From positions 1 through 52,110 of IMG/VR virus record IMGVR_UViG_3300009528_000003: 52,110 nt of DNA; one strand, given 5' to 3'. The stretch is from a virus. The notes below the pieces were generated by a model. That model made no database searches. It was not told where the DNA came from and saw nothing but the letters and a program-made list of their open reading frames with translations. The translations under genes were made by a program, and so were the position numbers. Of the stretch, positions 5,880-14,959 are shown in pieces; the first letter of the stretch is position 1; each line of letters opens with the position of its first letter.

Positions 5880-6488
5880 ATGATCTCTGTAACTATCACC
5901 AGGCATGGCAGAAGGGAGGGGCTTCTCAATATCGTTACGGGCAGACCAGGCCAATATATGGCAACACTAAATGATTTTGACGCTGACGATTCTCCCGGTT
6001 CCTGCCCTGGCGATCATGTGATTTGTGTCGAATTCAATTCCCGTCCCGATGATTGGCCTGAACATGAGATAATTCGCCCCTCCGACACCATGAAGCTGGT
6101 CGCCAAAGCCATGCAGCAGCTTTTCTCATTCGATTCACGATCTTCAGTCGTGGCTAAAACAGGCCGGGAAACCGCAATGGAGGCGATCAAAGACGGCGAT
6201 CCCGTAGAGGACATAGCCTTAGCTTACAGACCCAATCTATCGCCTGGCCAGTTTTTTGAATTTGAGGATACACACAGGGGAAGAAAAAAGGCGATTTTTG
6301 ACCTTATGCAGAAAGTGGCGAAGCTCGAAAAAGAGATGAAAGACTTGAAATTATCAGTGTGGTTAGCTGACAAGCGCCTAATAATCCTTGAACATCAGCG
6401 CTTTAAGGAATTGGATAGAAAAATGGAAGAACTCGACAAACGTGAGAAGGAACTCGAAATAAAGGAATCAAAATGCCACGTAAAATGA
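5880..6488 (+). CDS. Hypothetical protein with C-terminal coiled coil (202 aa)
   Basis: ATG 5880 follows TTGGAGG six bases upstream. The first 120 residues look globular and mixed alpha/beta. From about residue 135 to the end the sequence is highly charged and heptad-like (KVAKLEKEMKDL, RKMEELDKREKELEIKE), so it probably oligomerises. Its 3' end overlaps the next gene by 16 bases. No family is recognised. Confidence 0.65.
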   Translation: MISVTITRHGRREGLLNIVTGRPGQYMATLNDFDADDSPGSCPGDHVICVEFNSRPDDWPEHEIIRPSDTMKLVAKAMQQLFSFDSRSSVVAKTGRETAMEAIKDGDPVEDIALAYRPNLSPGQFFEFEDTHRGRKKAIFDLMQKVAKLEKEMKDLKLSVWLADKRLIILEHQRFKELDRKMEELDKREKELEIKESKCHVK

Positions 6489-6685
6489 CCACAATCGTAG
6501 TTGACGGGTTTGAGTACACCGTCCGGCCAGGGCTGAAAAAGGGTATTATCGACACCCTGAAGCCGTATGAGGGCACTAAGAAAGCTGTGGCACCGCCGGA
6601 AAAGCCGTCAGTTGAACCGGAAGTGAAAGCCGAGAAAACCAAAAAGAAGGCCGAAAAGCCGAAGAAGAAAAGTTGGTTAAAGTAG
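6473..6685 (+). CDS. Hypothetical protein with Lys/Pro-rich tail (70 aa)
   Basis: A compact N-terminal part (MTTIVVDGFEYTVRPG) is followed by an extended Lys/Glu/Pro tail (VEPEVKAEKTKKKAEKPKKK). The tail would be disordered and strongly basic, so nucleic-acid or acidic-partner binding is plausible. It overlaps both neighbours in different frames. Confidence 0.6.
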   Translation: MPRKMTTIVVDGFEYTVRPGLKKGIIDTLKPYEGTKKAVAPPEKPSVEPEVKAEKTKKKAEKPKKKSWLK

Positions 6686-6882
6686 CCCGCTCACAACCCG
6701 ATTTCGACCTGAAATCGCACCTCCGGCAGCTTGTGGCTGATGAGGAGAAAAAGCTGATCACCGGCGCTCTGAACTACACACGTTGGAACCGGCGGAAAGC
6801 GGCGGAACTGCTGAACATCAGCTACCGCTGCCTTCTCTACAAGATCAAGGAGTATGATCTGCATTCCAAAAAGGAGACCTGA
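6673..6882 (+). CDS. Fis-family helix-turn-helix DNA-binding protein
   Basis: The C-terminal half (about residues 28-62) matches the Fis/NtrC-type HTH: a first helix, the NRRKAAELLNIS turn region and the recognition-helix pattern YRCLLYKIKEY. At 69 aa it has no extra domain, like Fis itself. It starts at TTG 6673, overlapping the preceding gene. Its place two genes before the palindromic operators at 7314-7405 makes it a candidate late-gene activator. That link is inference. Confidence 0.75.
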   Translation: MVKVARSQPDFDLKSHLRQLVADEEKKLITGALNYTRWNRRKAAELLNISYRCLLYKIKEYDLHSKKET

Positions 6883-7271
6883 TGTCTCTCGGATACTCCA
6901 ACAGACGAGAGGATTCCAAGTACGATGTTAAGGCTGGCACGATTCTGGAACTGAAGAAGATCAGGCGCAAGTACAATCCCAAAATCACTACCACCGTAGA
7001 CCACAAAGTCCAGCTCTGGATTCAAAGCCTCGGGGTGCTGAGAGAGGGGAGACGCCCGCAACAAAGGACAGCCCGTGTTCTTTTCCTTTTCGTCCCCCTA
7101 AATGCTGAGTACAAAGACAGATACATGATGTGGGAAGAACGGGTGCAGATTATAAGCCTGATTCGAGGATACTTGAGGGGGGGCTATAAAGTGCTTGCAA
7201 CCGACATACCGTATTATCGGAAAATGCACCACTACGAGAAACCCTACCGAGTTATGGGCATTATCCAGTAG
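6882..7271 (+). CDS. Hypothetical protein (129 aa)
   Basis: It starts in a TGATG overlap with the Fis-like gene, with GGAGA upstream. The sequence is basic and mixed alpha/beta, with a hydrophobic strand (ARVLFLFVPL) and Tyr-rich C-terminal part. It is the last gene before the late operator region and could encode a regulator, but no motif supports that. Confidence 0.6.
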   Translation: MSLGYSNRREDSKYDVKAGTILELKKIRRKYNPKITTTVDHKVQLWIQSLGVLREGRRPQQRTARVLFLFVPLNAEYKDRYMMWEERVQIISLIRGYLRGGYKVLATDIPYYRKMHHYEKPYRVMGIIQ

Positions 7272-7313
7272 CAACCGTCTGCTACCCTTAAATACTCTCT
7301 TAAAGCAGTTTCT

Positions 7314-7405
7314 TGCACATAAATTGTGCATACCGTTGCAGAAAACCTGCAACAGTCATTGCCGCATTTAGTTTTCGATTCCTCTTGACTGCACAATAAT
7401 TGTGC
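7314..7405. promoter_or_regulatory. Late-operon control region with paired palindromes
   Basis: TGCACA/TGTGCA (7314-7330) and GCACAAT/ATTGTGC (7391-7405) share the core TGCACA..AATTGTGC and are set about 76 bp apart. Between them lies GTTGCAG/CTGCAAC (7335-7353), an independent 7-bp inverted repeat. Two like operators about seven helical turns apart fit cooperative binding or looping. The last palindrome reaches the possible GTG start of the terminase small subunit. No clean -10 element was identified. Confidence 0.65.
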
Positions 7406-7419
7406 GTAGTCAGTGCGGT

Positions 7420-7974
7420 ATGGGAACTAAACCGCCCGACCCAGAAAAGTTTTCCCTACCGCCCAATGATGAGCGGGATAGAATTCTGGCTGAAATGACG
7501 ACCAAGCAGCGGGATACTGCTCTGGCTTACATAAAAGACCCTGGTATCTCCAAAGCCGAAGCTGCCCGTCGTGGTGGCTACAAGTTTACCCGGAATAGCC
7601 GCATTCAGCAGGTTTTCAAGCCAATAGTTAAAAAATTGGGGGCTGTGCTCCGCAAGGAGTTCGGTGTGACTGACATTGATATTGCTCGTGTGGTGTTCGA
7701 TGCGATCAATGCGGTAAAGGTTAAGGTGGTTTACAGGAAGACTTTCTCGGAGGATGGCAAACTGATTAAAAGCGAACCAGTTACTATCCGTAATCCTGAC
7801 CATTCTATCCGTCTGAAGGCAGTCGCTCTCGCCACAAGAACTCCACTATTCGCTCCCCATATCAATATCGACCTGAGAACGACCACAGATCAGACCTCCG
7901 TGGATGCTCTGAATGACCGGATGCGGAGAAACGAGGTTAAAGCAGAATTCGAGGTTGAAAATGCCGTCAGTTGA
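7420..7974 (+). CDS. terS: Terminase small subunit
   Basis: The first of two packaging genes. The N-terminal region TTKQRDTALAYIKDPGISKAE plus AARRGGY is a terminase-type helix-turn-helix for pac/cos DNA recognition. A helical oligomerisation region follows (VTDIDIARVVFDAINAVK). The start is uncertain: ATG 7420 is given, but GTG 7402 inside the upstream palindrome is equally open, and neither has a good ribosome site. The stop overlaps the large-subunit start by 14 bases. The product would form the DNA-binding ring of the packaging motor. Confidence 0.8.
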   Translation: MGTKPPDPEKFSLPPNDERDRILAEMTTKQRDTALAYIKDPGISKAEAARRGGYKFTRNSRIQQVFKPIVKKLGAVLRKEFGVTDIDIARVVFDAINAVKVKVVYRKTFSEDGKLIKSEPVTIRNPDHSIRLKAVALATRTPLFAPHINIDLRTTTDQTSVDALNDRMRRNEVKAEFEVENAVS

Positions 7975-9754
7975 TGCTGAAATCTGGTCGAAACGCTGGC
8001 AACAAGCCAAAGTCCACCCCTGGCCATTCCTGAAATACTTCGTCAGTACCTGGGATGAGCATGACCGTACCGAGAATGCCATGTCCAAGCCCTTTCCGAT
8101 CAAGGCTATGTACCGAATCATCACCCGCTGCTGGCTCGAATATGACATTCTCTTCATTGAGAAGAGTCGGCAGATAATGATGACGTGGCTGATGACCGCC
8201 CTTTTTCTCTGGGATGGACTTTTCCACCGTGTAACACGAACATTTTTCCAATCGAAGAAAGAGGAGGATGCGGCGGCTATTCTTGACCGTGCTCGCCATA
8301 TTTACGAGGAACTCGTTAAACTGGGTTCACTCGTGACCGGTGATATTCCAGAGGTCAAAAGGGTCGGCAAAAAGACAGGGACTGATCTGGAACTTGTCTT
8401 CCCCTCGGTAAAAGGCAGGATCAACGCTATCCCACAAGGCCCGGATATTGTCCGTTCCTACACCTGGTCGGGTGGTTTGGGCGACGAGATGAATCATCAG
8501 CCGAAGTTCGGGGACGGCTTTGCAGCGGTGATTCCCGGTATCTCCGGTGGGGGCAAGTTCACTGGGATAGGGACGCCAAATGGTAAAACAGCCGCTTGGC
8601 GTATGCTCTACGGTATCCCTAAGGGCAAAGACGAACCGGCGGGGCCGAATATCTTTGACTCAGACCTTATCGAAACTAAGCGTTTTATCCCACCGCCTGA
8701 CTTGGACGAAGAGCAACAACGCCGTTGGATAGATCAAGCTATAGTCAGCCTGCCGGATGAGGAATTCAATGCTATCCCGCTCGTGGAACTGGTAGCGGCT
8801 ATGCCCGGAATGCGCCTCTGGCAAACCTGTGAGAGCGGCTATAGCCTCAGTGTACACTACAGCGCCGATCCCGATAAAAGCCCCCAAACAACAGTAGGTC
8901 GGGCATGGATAGCTGCCGAGAAAAAGCGGATCAAAGACCGGGTGAGGTGGAACCGTGAGTACGAGATTGATTATTCCAGCCCAGAAGGAACGGCAGTTAT
9001 TGAGAACTGGGACGATGACCTCTTTGTCAGCAAAGAACCGATTGAATACAACCCCAACGAGACCCTTTATCTCGCAGTGGACTTTGGGACTGTCGCTGCT
9101 GTTGTTTGCTTTGCACAGTATGTCTACCTCAAAGAGTTCAAGGCTCATCAGATCAGGATTCTGGATGAGATACTCCTGAAAAGTTCGGACAGCTTTCAAC
9201 TGGCCGATGGTGCCATACAGAAAATGCGAATGCTTTTCAGCTATGCTCTCGATTCCCGCCATTTTAGAACCCATTGTGATCCCGCCGGCAACCAGACCAG
9301 TCCCACAACTTCCAATAAATCTCTAAACACTGACATCAAGATTTTTAGGCACAAGGGATTATTCCCGCAGAGTAGGAAGTTTGGAATAACTGAGTCTACT
9401 GATTTTGTCAAAGCAGTCTTTAATAATATGCTCGGTGAAAAAACTCCCGGTGTTCTTATAGACCCAAGATGCAAATACCTGATTAGCTGTCTTGAGGGCG
9501 GTTGGCATTACCCGCAGAGCAGCGCCAACGATGGACAGCCTAAGCCTGCGAAAGACGGTGTGTGGGATCATGGTGGGGACGTAATACGCATCCTGTTCAA
9601 CAATGTCATCAAGACACAGGACATTTACCGGATGCCCTCATATCGTGTTGTTCGCAAACCTATCAGGGAAAAGCAATCGGGTCGTGTTGTCGGTTGGGAT
9701 CGTCCTGTTAAAATAAAAACCAGACGTTTAGGGGACAGAACCTGTGCCGCGTAA
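7961..9754 (+). CDS. terL: Terminase large subunit (ATPase and nuclease)
   Basis: The 597-aa product has the two-domain layout of packaging motors. The ATPase domain carries a Walker-A-like EKSRQIMMTW at about residue 67 and an acidic GDEMNH (Walker B/catalytic region) near 174. The RNase H-like nuclease starts at LAVDFGT (about 373), with a late acidic motif DHGGDVIRILFNN near 533-545. ATG 7961 lies inside the small-subunit gene. It cuts concatemers and pumps DNA through the portal. Walker A has the SRQ form common in terminases rather than GKS/T. Confidence 0.93.
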   Translation: MPSVDAEIWSKRWQQAKVHPWPFLKYFVSTWDEHDRTENAMSKPFPIKAMYRIITRCWLEYDILFIEKSRQIMMTWLMTALFLWDGLFHRVTRTFFQSKKEEDAAAILDRARHIYEELVKLGSLVTGDIPEVKRVGKKTGTDLELVFPSVKGRINAIPQGPDIVRSYTWSGGLGDEMNHQPKFGDGFAAVIPGISGGGKFTGIGTPNGKTAAWRMLYGIPKGKDEPAGPNIFDSDLIETKRFIPPPDLDEEQQRRWIDQAIVSLPDEEFNAIPLVELVAAMPGMRLWQTCESGYSLSVHYSADPDKSPQTTVGRAWIAAEKKRIKDRVRWNREYEIDYSSPEGTAVIENWDDDLFVSKEPIEYNPNETLYLAVDFGTVAAVVCFAQYVYLKEFKAHQIRILDEILLKSSDSFQLADGAIQKMRMLFSYALDSRHFRTHCDPAGNQTSPTTSNKSLNTDIKIFRHKGLFPQSRKFGITESTDFVKAVFNNMLGEKTPGVLIDPRCKYLISCLEGGWHYPQSSANDGQPKPAKDGVWDHGGDVIRILFNNVIKTQDIYRMPSYRVVRKPIREKQSGRVVGWDRPVKIKTRRLGDRTCAA

Positions 9755-11768
9755 AAAACGAACAGTGAAACTCAAGCGTATCGACTATGTGCCCGTTCAG
9801 GATATGACCGATGCCGAAGTTGTAGACTACGTTGCGACCACGAAGCGTCGTGCCGTCAAAGCCAAAGACGACGGGTTCAAAAGGTGTAAGGACTACCGCC
9901 GGATGTATATGGCACTTGACCCCTCGGATGATGTTATTAACGAATCCTCTGGGAAGATTGACGAGGACAAGCGGATGTATTCCAGAACCTACCTGCCGAT
10001 AGGCGCTGCGCTCGTGGATGCCGCCGCTACTCAGCTTTACAATTTCTTCTTTCACAATGAAGATTACTTTGAGATCGTCCCGGAAGAATGGGTTGATACC
10101 CTGCGAGCTTTCCGTATCACCGAACATCTGAAAAAACGCCACAGGGAAATGAAGTTCCGCAACAAGGTCTATCAGCTATTACAGATGATAGGTGTCTTCG
10201 ACTACGCCGTGAGTTTTACACGGTGGAAACTGAGAGGCGGATACGTCCAGAAACGCAAGAACGAAGTCACTCGTTTTGAATACGGGGGCATGAGTTTTCC
10301 GTACCGGGAAGTCAAAATCGAAACCGAATGGATGCACAATGCGGTAGATCGCTGTGATCTTGAGATTATTTCGTATTTCAACTGTGCCCATGATCCAGAA
10401 GCTAAAGACGGCTTTGATGATAGTCGGTACTTTATTGACTGGCGCAAGGAACCAGTTTCAGAACTTATAGGTCTTGCAGAGACTAAAGATCAACCTTGGG
10501 GTAAGTACAAGAATCTCGACAAGGTTATCGGTGCTCAGGGCACTCAAAGTGATGCCAGTGGCGCTGAACAGCACGATCCGGTCACAAGAGAGAGCGAACA
10601 CCAAGAAGACCTCATTAAAATAGATAGACTGTGGACGCCGGATCATGTAGTCGAGGTTGCTGACGGATTTGTAATCAGCCGCACCAACATAGACGGTTAT
10701 CCACTACAGAAGTGGGGCTGCTATAATGCCGCCTCCGAGTTCCGAAGCATTGGCGTTCTCGAACGCATAGAGCGTAACGGTCTGGATATCAATGCCATTA
10801 TCAACCAAAGGCGTGATGCTCAGAACCTGATGAATAACCCGTTTGTCATTATGGATGAAGACCTTGTAGGTCTTGAAGATGACAGCCCGGAAATCTATCC
10901 CGGTAAGGTTATGACCTCCTCCGGCGGTATACCCAAAGAAAAGATATACGTTTATCAGCCAGGAGTCGACACCTCCCAATCTATGACGATGGAGCTATCG
11001 CTTCAACTTGATGTGATTAAAGAACTGGTGGCTATCGGTAGCAACCAGATGGCGAACTTCACGCCAGGCCGGACAACGGCACGAGAGGTTTCAGCGGTGG
11101 CTGCCGGATCAATGTCACGGGCGGCGTTGATTGCCTCTAACCTCGAAGATAATTGTCTGCTCCCGATTTACAACCGGATGTTCCTCTTGGAGCAACTGAA
11201 CCTTTCCCAGTCAGAGCAATTTCGATATGAAGGGCCGAACGGCGCAGGATTCCTGATAATTAGACCTGAAGATTATCGCTGGTCATCGACTCCCCGCTTC
11301 AGAGCTAAAGGAGCACAACACTTAGAGAATAAAGATGTGCGTATAGCGCAGATGAGTATGCTATTGAAAGCTGCTACGGAGATACCGGGGATTGCCGATG
11401 CACGGGCTATTTTCCTTGATCTCGCTCAAATGCTTTCTCCGAAGAGCTATCATAAGTACGTAAAAGACCCACGCCGAAAACAGTACAACATCCCGCCGCA
11501 AGTTGAGAATCAGATGCTGGCACTGGGGCATCAGGTTCCGGTATCACAAGAGAATAATCATCAAGAGCACCTGACGGTTCATAGTCAAATCCTAAACGGC
11601 AAGGACTATCAAATCTGGCCGGAGAATATGAAACTTAACCACAAGGCACATATACAACAGCACCAGCAGGCAATGAAGATGGCTCAAGGAATGGTTCGTC
11701 AACCACAGGGGAGCCAAGACCAGTCTGATGCTATGCGAGGGGTTAGAGGTGCGGAGGTACGGCGATGA
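9744..11768 (+). CDS. Portal protein
   Basis: A 674-aa protein directly after terL, the usual portal position and size for podovirus-type portals. It starts at GTG 9744 with AGGGG upstream. Recognisable portal-like stretches are the N-terminal helical wing, RIERNGLDINAIINQRRDAQ with NNPFVIMD before a charged stem region, and FTPGRTTAREVSAVAAGS followed by a long helix. The C-terminus is Gln/His-rich and helical (barrel-like). It overlaps the next gene by ATGA. Confidence 0.85.
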   Translation: MPRKKRTVKLKRIDYVPVQDMTDAEVVDYVATTKRRAVKAKDDGFKRCKDYRRMYMALDPSDDVINESSGKIDEDKRMYSRTYLPIGAALVDAAATQLYNFFFHNEDYFEIVPEEWVDTLRAFRITEHLKKRHREMKFRNKVYQLLQMIGVFDYAVSFTRWKLRGGYVQKRKNEVTRFEYGGMSFPYREVKIETEWMHNAVDRCDLEIISYFNCAHDPEAKDGFDDSRYFIDWRKEPVSELIGLAETKDQPWGKYKNLDKVIGAQGTQSDASGAEQHDPVTRESEHQEDLIKIDRLWTPDHVVEVADGFVISRTNIDGYPLQKWGCYNAASEFRSIGVLERIERNGLDINAIINQRRDAQNLMNNPFVIMDEDLVGLEDDSPEIYPGKVMTSSGGIPKEKIYVYQPGVDTSQSMTMELSLQLDVIKELVAIGSNQMANFTPGRTTAREVSAVAAGSMSRAALIASNLEDNCLLPIYNRMFLLEQLNLSQSEQFRYEGPNGAGFLIIRPEDYRWSSTPRFRAKGAQHLENKDVRIAQMSMLLKAATEIPGIADARAIFLDLAQMLSPKSYHKYVKDPRRKQYNIPPQVENQMLALGHQVPVSQENNHQEHLTVHSQILNGKDYQIWPENMKLNHKAHIQQHQQAMKMAQGMVRQPQGSQDQSDAMRGVRGAEVRR

Positions 11769-12013
11769 GCCTTAAAGATATGTCCCGTGAACAGTTGCTG
11801 GTCTACAAGGATCAGCTTGAACACAACCCAGTCTTCGTGTCACTAATGGCATTCTTAGAGGCAAAAGTTCAAGCAATGAAACAAGTGTTCTTTCAAGTGT
11901 CTATGGATGGCGCAGGTCAAAAGGAACGTGCCTATAGGATCAAGCACTTTGAAGAACTGATAACAATAATCAAAACAAAACTCGAAAACACTGGAAAGGA
12001 TAACAAGAAATGA
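11765..12013 (+). CDS. Hypothetical small helical virion-morphogenesis protein
   Basis: An 82-aa, wholly helical, charged protein between portal and scaffold, linked to both by ATGA overlaps. Many podovirus-type phages have a short unknown protein here. Translational coupling suggests it acts in head assembly. No motif is recognised. Confidence 0.7.
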   Translation: MSLKDMSREQLLVYKDQLEHNPVFVSLMAFLEAKVQAMKQVFFQVSMDGAGQKERAYRIKHFEELITIIKTKLENTGKDNKK

Positions 12014-12825
12014 CAGACCAAACCACGCAGGCCGGTGGAAGCGGTGACTTAGCCGTCAATCCCGGTAGCGCAAAGCCTAACCCGAAGACTGAGCAGGTCG
12101 GTGGAAGCCCTGATACAGGGGTCGATTCCGACTCGAAGGATAAAGGTACGGCACCGTCCGCAGAAGAGTTGACCAAACAAGTCACCGCTCTGACTAAAGA
12201 GCGTGATGATGCCTTTACTGAACGTGATGGTCTGAAAAAGACTGTCGGCGATCAAGGGAATGTAATTGGTCAGCATAACAAAATGGTCTCTTTGCTCGAA
12301 AATGATCCAAGGGGCTTCCTCCAACATCTTGCCGACCAAGAGGGCGTCAAGATTCGCATTGAGGATGACGGTTCGACTAAACTGCCCGGTGTCACTGATG
12401 ATGACGGTGCCGTCGATCAGACGAAGATGGCTCGCTTTATTGATGATAGGGCAGCGAAAGCAGCTAAGGCGGCAACAGCCGGAGATCGTGCTCTCATGGC
12501 AGATTTCTATCTCAGGCAGAAACACACTGACTGGGATGCCCTGAGTGATGATCGCAAAGCGATTAACTTGGCTCAACGAACGGGACAATTACCCACTGGT
12601 GAGATTCTGCACTTTGCTGCACAAGGTATGAGGATGTCCAAAGTCCTTGAAGAAGCAACGAAGGCTTCTGACCAAAAGGGTTACGATAGAGCAATCGAAG
12701 AGATCAAAAATAAGATCAAAGGTGGTCATGCGGACGCGGGTGGTCATGGAGAACCTCCAAAGCCCGAAGAGCAAACGAGCAAAAAAAGGTTCGACACTGC
12801 GCTTCGAGCAATGAAGGAAACCTAA
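12010..12825 (+). CDS. Capsid scaffolding protein
   Basis: This 271-aa acidic, hydrophilic protein lies directly before the capsid gene. A disordered Gly/Ser/Asp N-terminus is followed by a coiled coil near residues 50-80 (LTKQVTALTKERDDAFTERD) and a charged helical C-terminus ending in basic residues (SKKRFDTALRAMKET), as in scaffolds that bind coat protein through a basic tail. Assignment rests on composition and position, not on sequence identity. Confidence 0.75.
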   Translation: MTDQTTQAGGSGDLAVNPGSAKPNPKTEQVGGSPDTGVDSDSKDKGTAPSAEELTKQVTALTKERDDAFTERDGLKKTVGDQGNVIGQHNKMVSLLENDPRGFLQHLADQEGVKIRIEDDGSTKLPGVTDDDGAVDQTKMARFIDDRAAKAAKAATAGDRALMADFYLRQKHTDWDALSDDRKAINLAQRTGQLPTGEILHFAAQGMRMSKVLEEATKASDQKGYDRAIEEIKNKIKGGHADAGGHGEPPKPEEQTSKKRFDTALRAMKET

Positions 12826-12847
12826 TTTGTAATTTAGGAGACCTACA

Positions 12848-14065
12848 ATGGCACTACCCAAAGACGTAACCCAATATATGGGGATTACGGACACCGAGGA
12901 TCGCCTTACCGCTACCCTTGATCCTACTCAACCCTTCGAGATCGGTGCCGAGATTTACCGTTGGAACCCGAACGAACACCAACTCTTGGCTTGGGTGATG
13001 AGAAACGCAAGGCGCAAGCCAACCGTGGCCAGCCGCTTTGGACACGTTGAGAAATCACACCTGCCAAACTGGGTTAAGTACATCGGGAATGAGTCTGACG
13101 GTGCGTATGCGGACGAAAGTTCGCAGCAAACCACCGGCCTTCACTTTGAAAATGGCAACAGCCGTCTTACTCTGTACAGCCGGTTAAGGACGCCGCACGG
13201 AGAGGTTATTGAACTCTCTGCGGATATGGCGACCACTACCGATGTTACTGCTGGCGTCATACGCAACCTCGGAACCAGCGGAACCCCTCTCCTGAAGGTA
13301 GGCGACTGGTGTAAGATCATATCACCGGGTGTACCCGAAGGGGCGGATATGGGCGAAGGCCCACAGCAAACCGGCGTCTACAAGACATTTAGAACCGGCA
13401 TCATTGACCATCCGGTTCAGATGACTGGAACCAGAGCCGCCGAGAAGTTCATTGATGGTGATCCCTTTGTGCAGGCTCTCAAGGATGCTTGGGAAGCCTC
13501 CGAGGATCAGCTTGAATCAGCCATTCTGTTTTCCGCTCATAAGGAAGACACCACCACCTTCACCTATCCCCTGCACACTTTCACCGGAATGGAAACCTTC
13601 ATTTCAACTAATGTGTGGGCGATTGATGGCGTTATGTCGCGGATGGATTTCTGGGACATCATCGCCACTTGGCACAAGTATTACAAGGGAAAAGGCGCAG
13701 TCGTTTGCTCCGGTGAGTTGGTTCAGCTCATCAATACTTGGGCTTTCCACAAGGTACTTTACAACCAGGACTTGAAGAAAGACGGCATTAACATCTCTCA
13801 GATAGTAACTCCGGCGAAGGCCGATCTGGACTTAGTTCAGTGCGACTTACTTGGCCAGGAGGGGAATCTGCAAGGAATGATGCTGTTGCTACCGGCGGAC
13901 AAGATTGACTACCGGCCTCTCATCGGCAACCAGAATCGTGAAATCGCCTACTTACCAGTCGACCGTGACGAGAAAGACCTGAAGGAAGGTCACATCTTCG
14001 GCGAGGTTGGCTTCGAGTATCGTGGCGAGCAGAACTTTGGCCTTGTAACCGGAATCGAATTCTAA
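12848..14065 (+). CDS. Major capsid protein, SU10/DUF5309-like
   Basis: The 405-aa product follows the scaffold gene and has an AGGAGAC leader. The middle resembles the DUF5309/SU10-type coat family: TFRTGIIDHPVQMTGTRAAE, then a long helix (FVQALKDAWEASEDQLESAI) equivalent to the HK97 spine helix, and later alternating strands. No delta-domain processing is expected because a separate scaffold gene exists. Family placement is from memory of the pattern; capsid assignment itself is firm from context. Confidence 0.85.
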   Translation: MALPKDVTQYMGITDTEDRLTATLDPTQPFEIGAEIYRWNPNEHQLLAWVMRNARRKPTVASRFGHVEKSHLPNWVKYIGNESDGAYADESSQQTTGLHFENGNSRLTLYSRLRTPHGEVIELSADMATTTDVTAGVIRNLGTSGTPLLKVGDWCKIISPGVPEGADMGEGPQQTGVYKTFRTGIIDHPVQMTGTRAAEKFIDGDPFVQALKDAWEASEDQLESAILFSAHKEDTTTFTYPLHTFTGMETFISTNVWAIDGVMSRMDFWDIIATWHKYYKGKGAVVCSGELVQLINTWAFHKVLYNQDLKKDGINISQIVTPAKADLDLVQCDLLGQEGNLQGMMLLLPADKIDYRPLIGNQNREIAYLPVDRDEKDLKEGHIFGEVGFEYRGEQNFGLVTGIEF

Positions 14066-14074
14066 GGAGGTGAT
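14064..14074 (+). promoter_or_regulatory. Full-length Shine-Dalgarno sequence
   Basis: AAGGAGGTGAT is complementary to the whole canonical 3' end of bacterial 16S rRNA (AUCACCUCCUU). It lies six bases before the ATG at 14080. Such a complete match marks a very highly translated gene and shows that the host has a standard anti-SD. Confidence 0.8.
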
Positions 14075-14079
14075 GAGAA

Positions 14080-14904
14080 ATGCAAGACCATATTAGACCT
14101 GAAGATTGGAAATACACCAGTGTTGATTTTGGTGATGATAAGTCCGTTCTATTTCGGATCAAGTATATTGGTTCGGAAGTATCGGCGATAGTCAGCATTG
14201 ACTCGGCTGGTGACATGACCTTCGAACACGGTGCTTCTGGCTCAGAAGCAGCCGATGATGACACAGCCCTGGATGCTGGTGGGCTTGGAGTTATTGATAT
14301 TTCCGCTGATGTTGGCAACTACCATTCGCTTATGAACCGGATCAACAATTCCGATAATTGGCGGGCATGGTTGGTTGGCGCTTTGCCGGACGATGAGCCA
14401 CATACCACAACCACAGGTCACTTCACGGAATGCACTGGTGCTGATGGCGGTACTGGTGATTGTGATGTTGATGGTGGTTATGCCGTCACGACCGATGATT
14501 CCGACTCGAAGTACATCGTAGCTGGGATGACTTTTCAGGCGGAACCTGGTACAGCACACAACACTGACCATCAGGTGCTGCACGAACTGTACCGAGTTGT
14601 TGCCGTGGGTGCATACACCGGAGCCGGTACACTTAAAGCGTATGCCTGCGATGATGATGACGGAACCAGTGAACAGATCGCCAGTTGGCCTCTTGGTGCT
14701 ACCACTGTCGAGGTGGCATATCCCGCGGAAACCTATACTACAGGTTTGATCCCTATTGCAACTTGCAAAGGCAAGCGGCTGGCAGTGAAAATGGCAGCCG
14801 CCACAACCCTGGGAACCCTTGTCCGGCTGAAGATCGAAGGCCGGAGCTACGCCTTTGGCCCGGCGGTCGAGAAGGACAGACAGTACGTAGCCACGCTCGA
14901 TTGA
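14080..14904 (+). CDS. Abundant head protein, probable decoration or minor capsid protein
   Basis: A 274-aa acidic, Thr/Gly/Asp-rich protein right after the coat gene, with the strongest ribosome site in the genome and followed directly by a terminator. These are marks of a high-copy structural protein. It is beta-rich, with a Cys-containing loop (ECTGADGGTGDCD) and a compact C-terminal strand region ending in VKMAAATTLGTLVRLKIEGR. Head decoration is inferred from position and expression; no family is recognised. Confidence 0.6.
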   Translation: MQDHIRPEDWKYTSVDFGDDKSVLFRIKYIGSEVSAIVSIDSAGDMTFEHGASGSEAADDDTALDAGGLGVIDISADVGNYHSLMNRINNSDNWRAWLVGALPDDEPHTTTTGHFTECTGADGGTGDCDVDGGYAVTTDDSDSKYIVAGMTFQAEPGTAHNTDHQVLHELYRVVAVGAYTGAGTLKAYACDDDDGTSEQIASWPLGATTVEVAYPAETYTTGLIPIATCKGKRLAVKMAAATTLGTLVRLKIEGRSYAFGPAVEKDRQYVATLD

Positions 14905-14915
14905 GCGGCAATAAT

Positions 14916-14943
14916 GGGGCTGGGGGTAGTCCCCAGCCTCTTT
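14916..14943 (+). terminator. Intrinsic terminator after the capsid genes
   Basis: GGCTGGGG (14918-14925) pairs with CCCCAGCC (14931-14938) around a 5-base loop, followed by TCTTT. The T-run is short, so partial read-through into the neck genes is likely. This would set a high capsid to low neck-protein ratio. Confidence 0.7.
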
Positions 14944-14959
14944 AACTAATGGAGGATTT

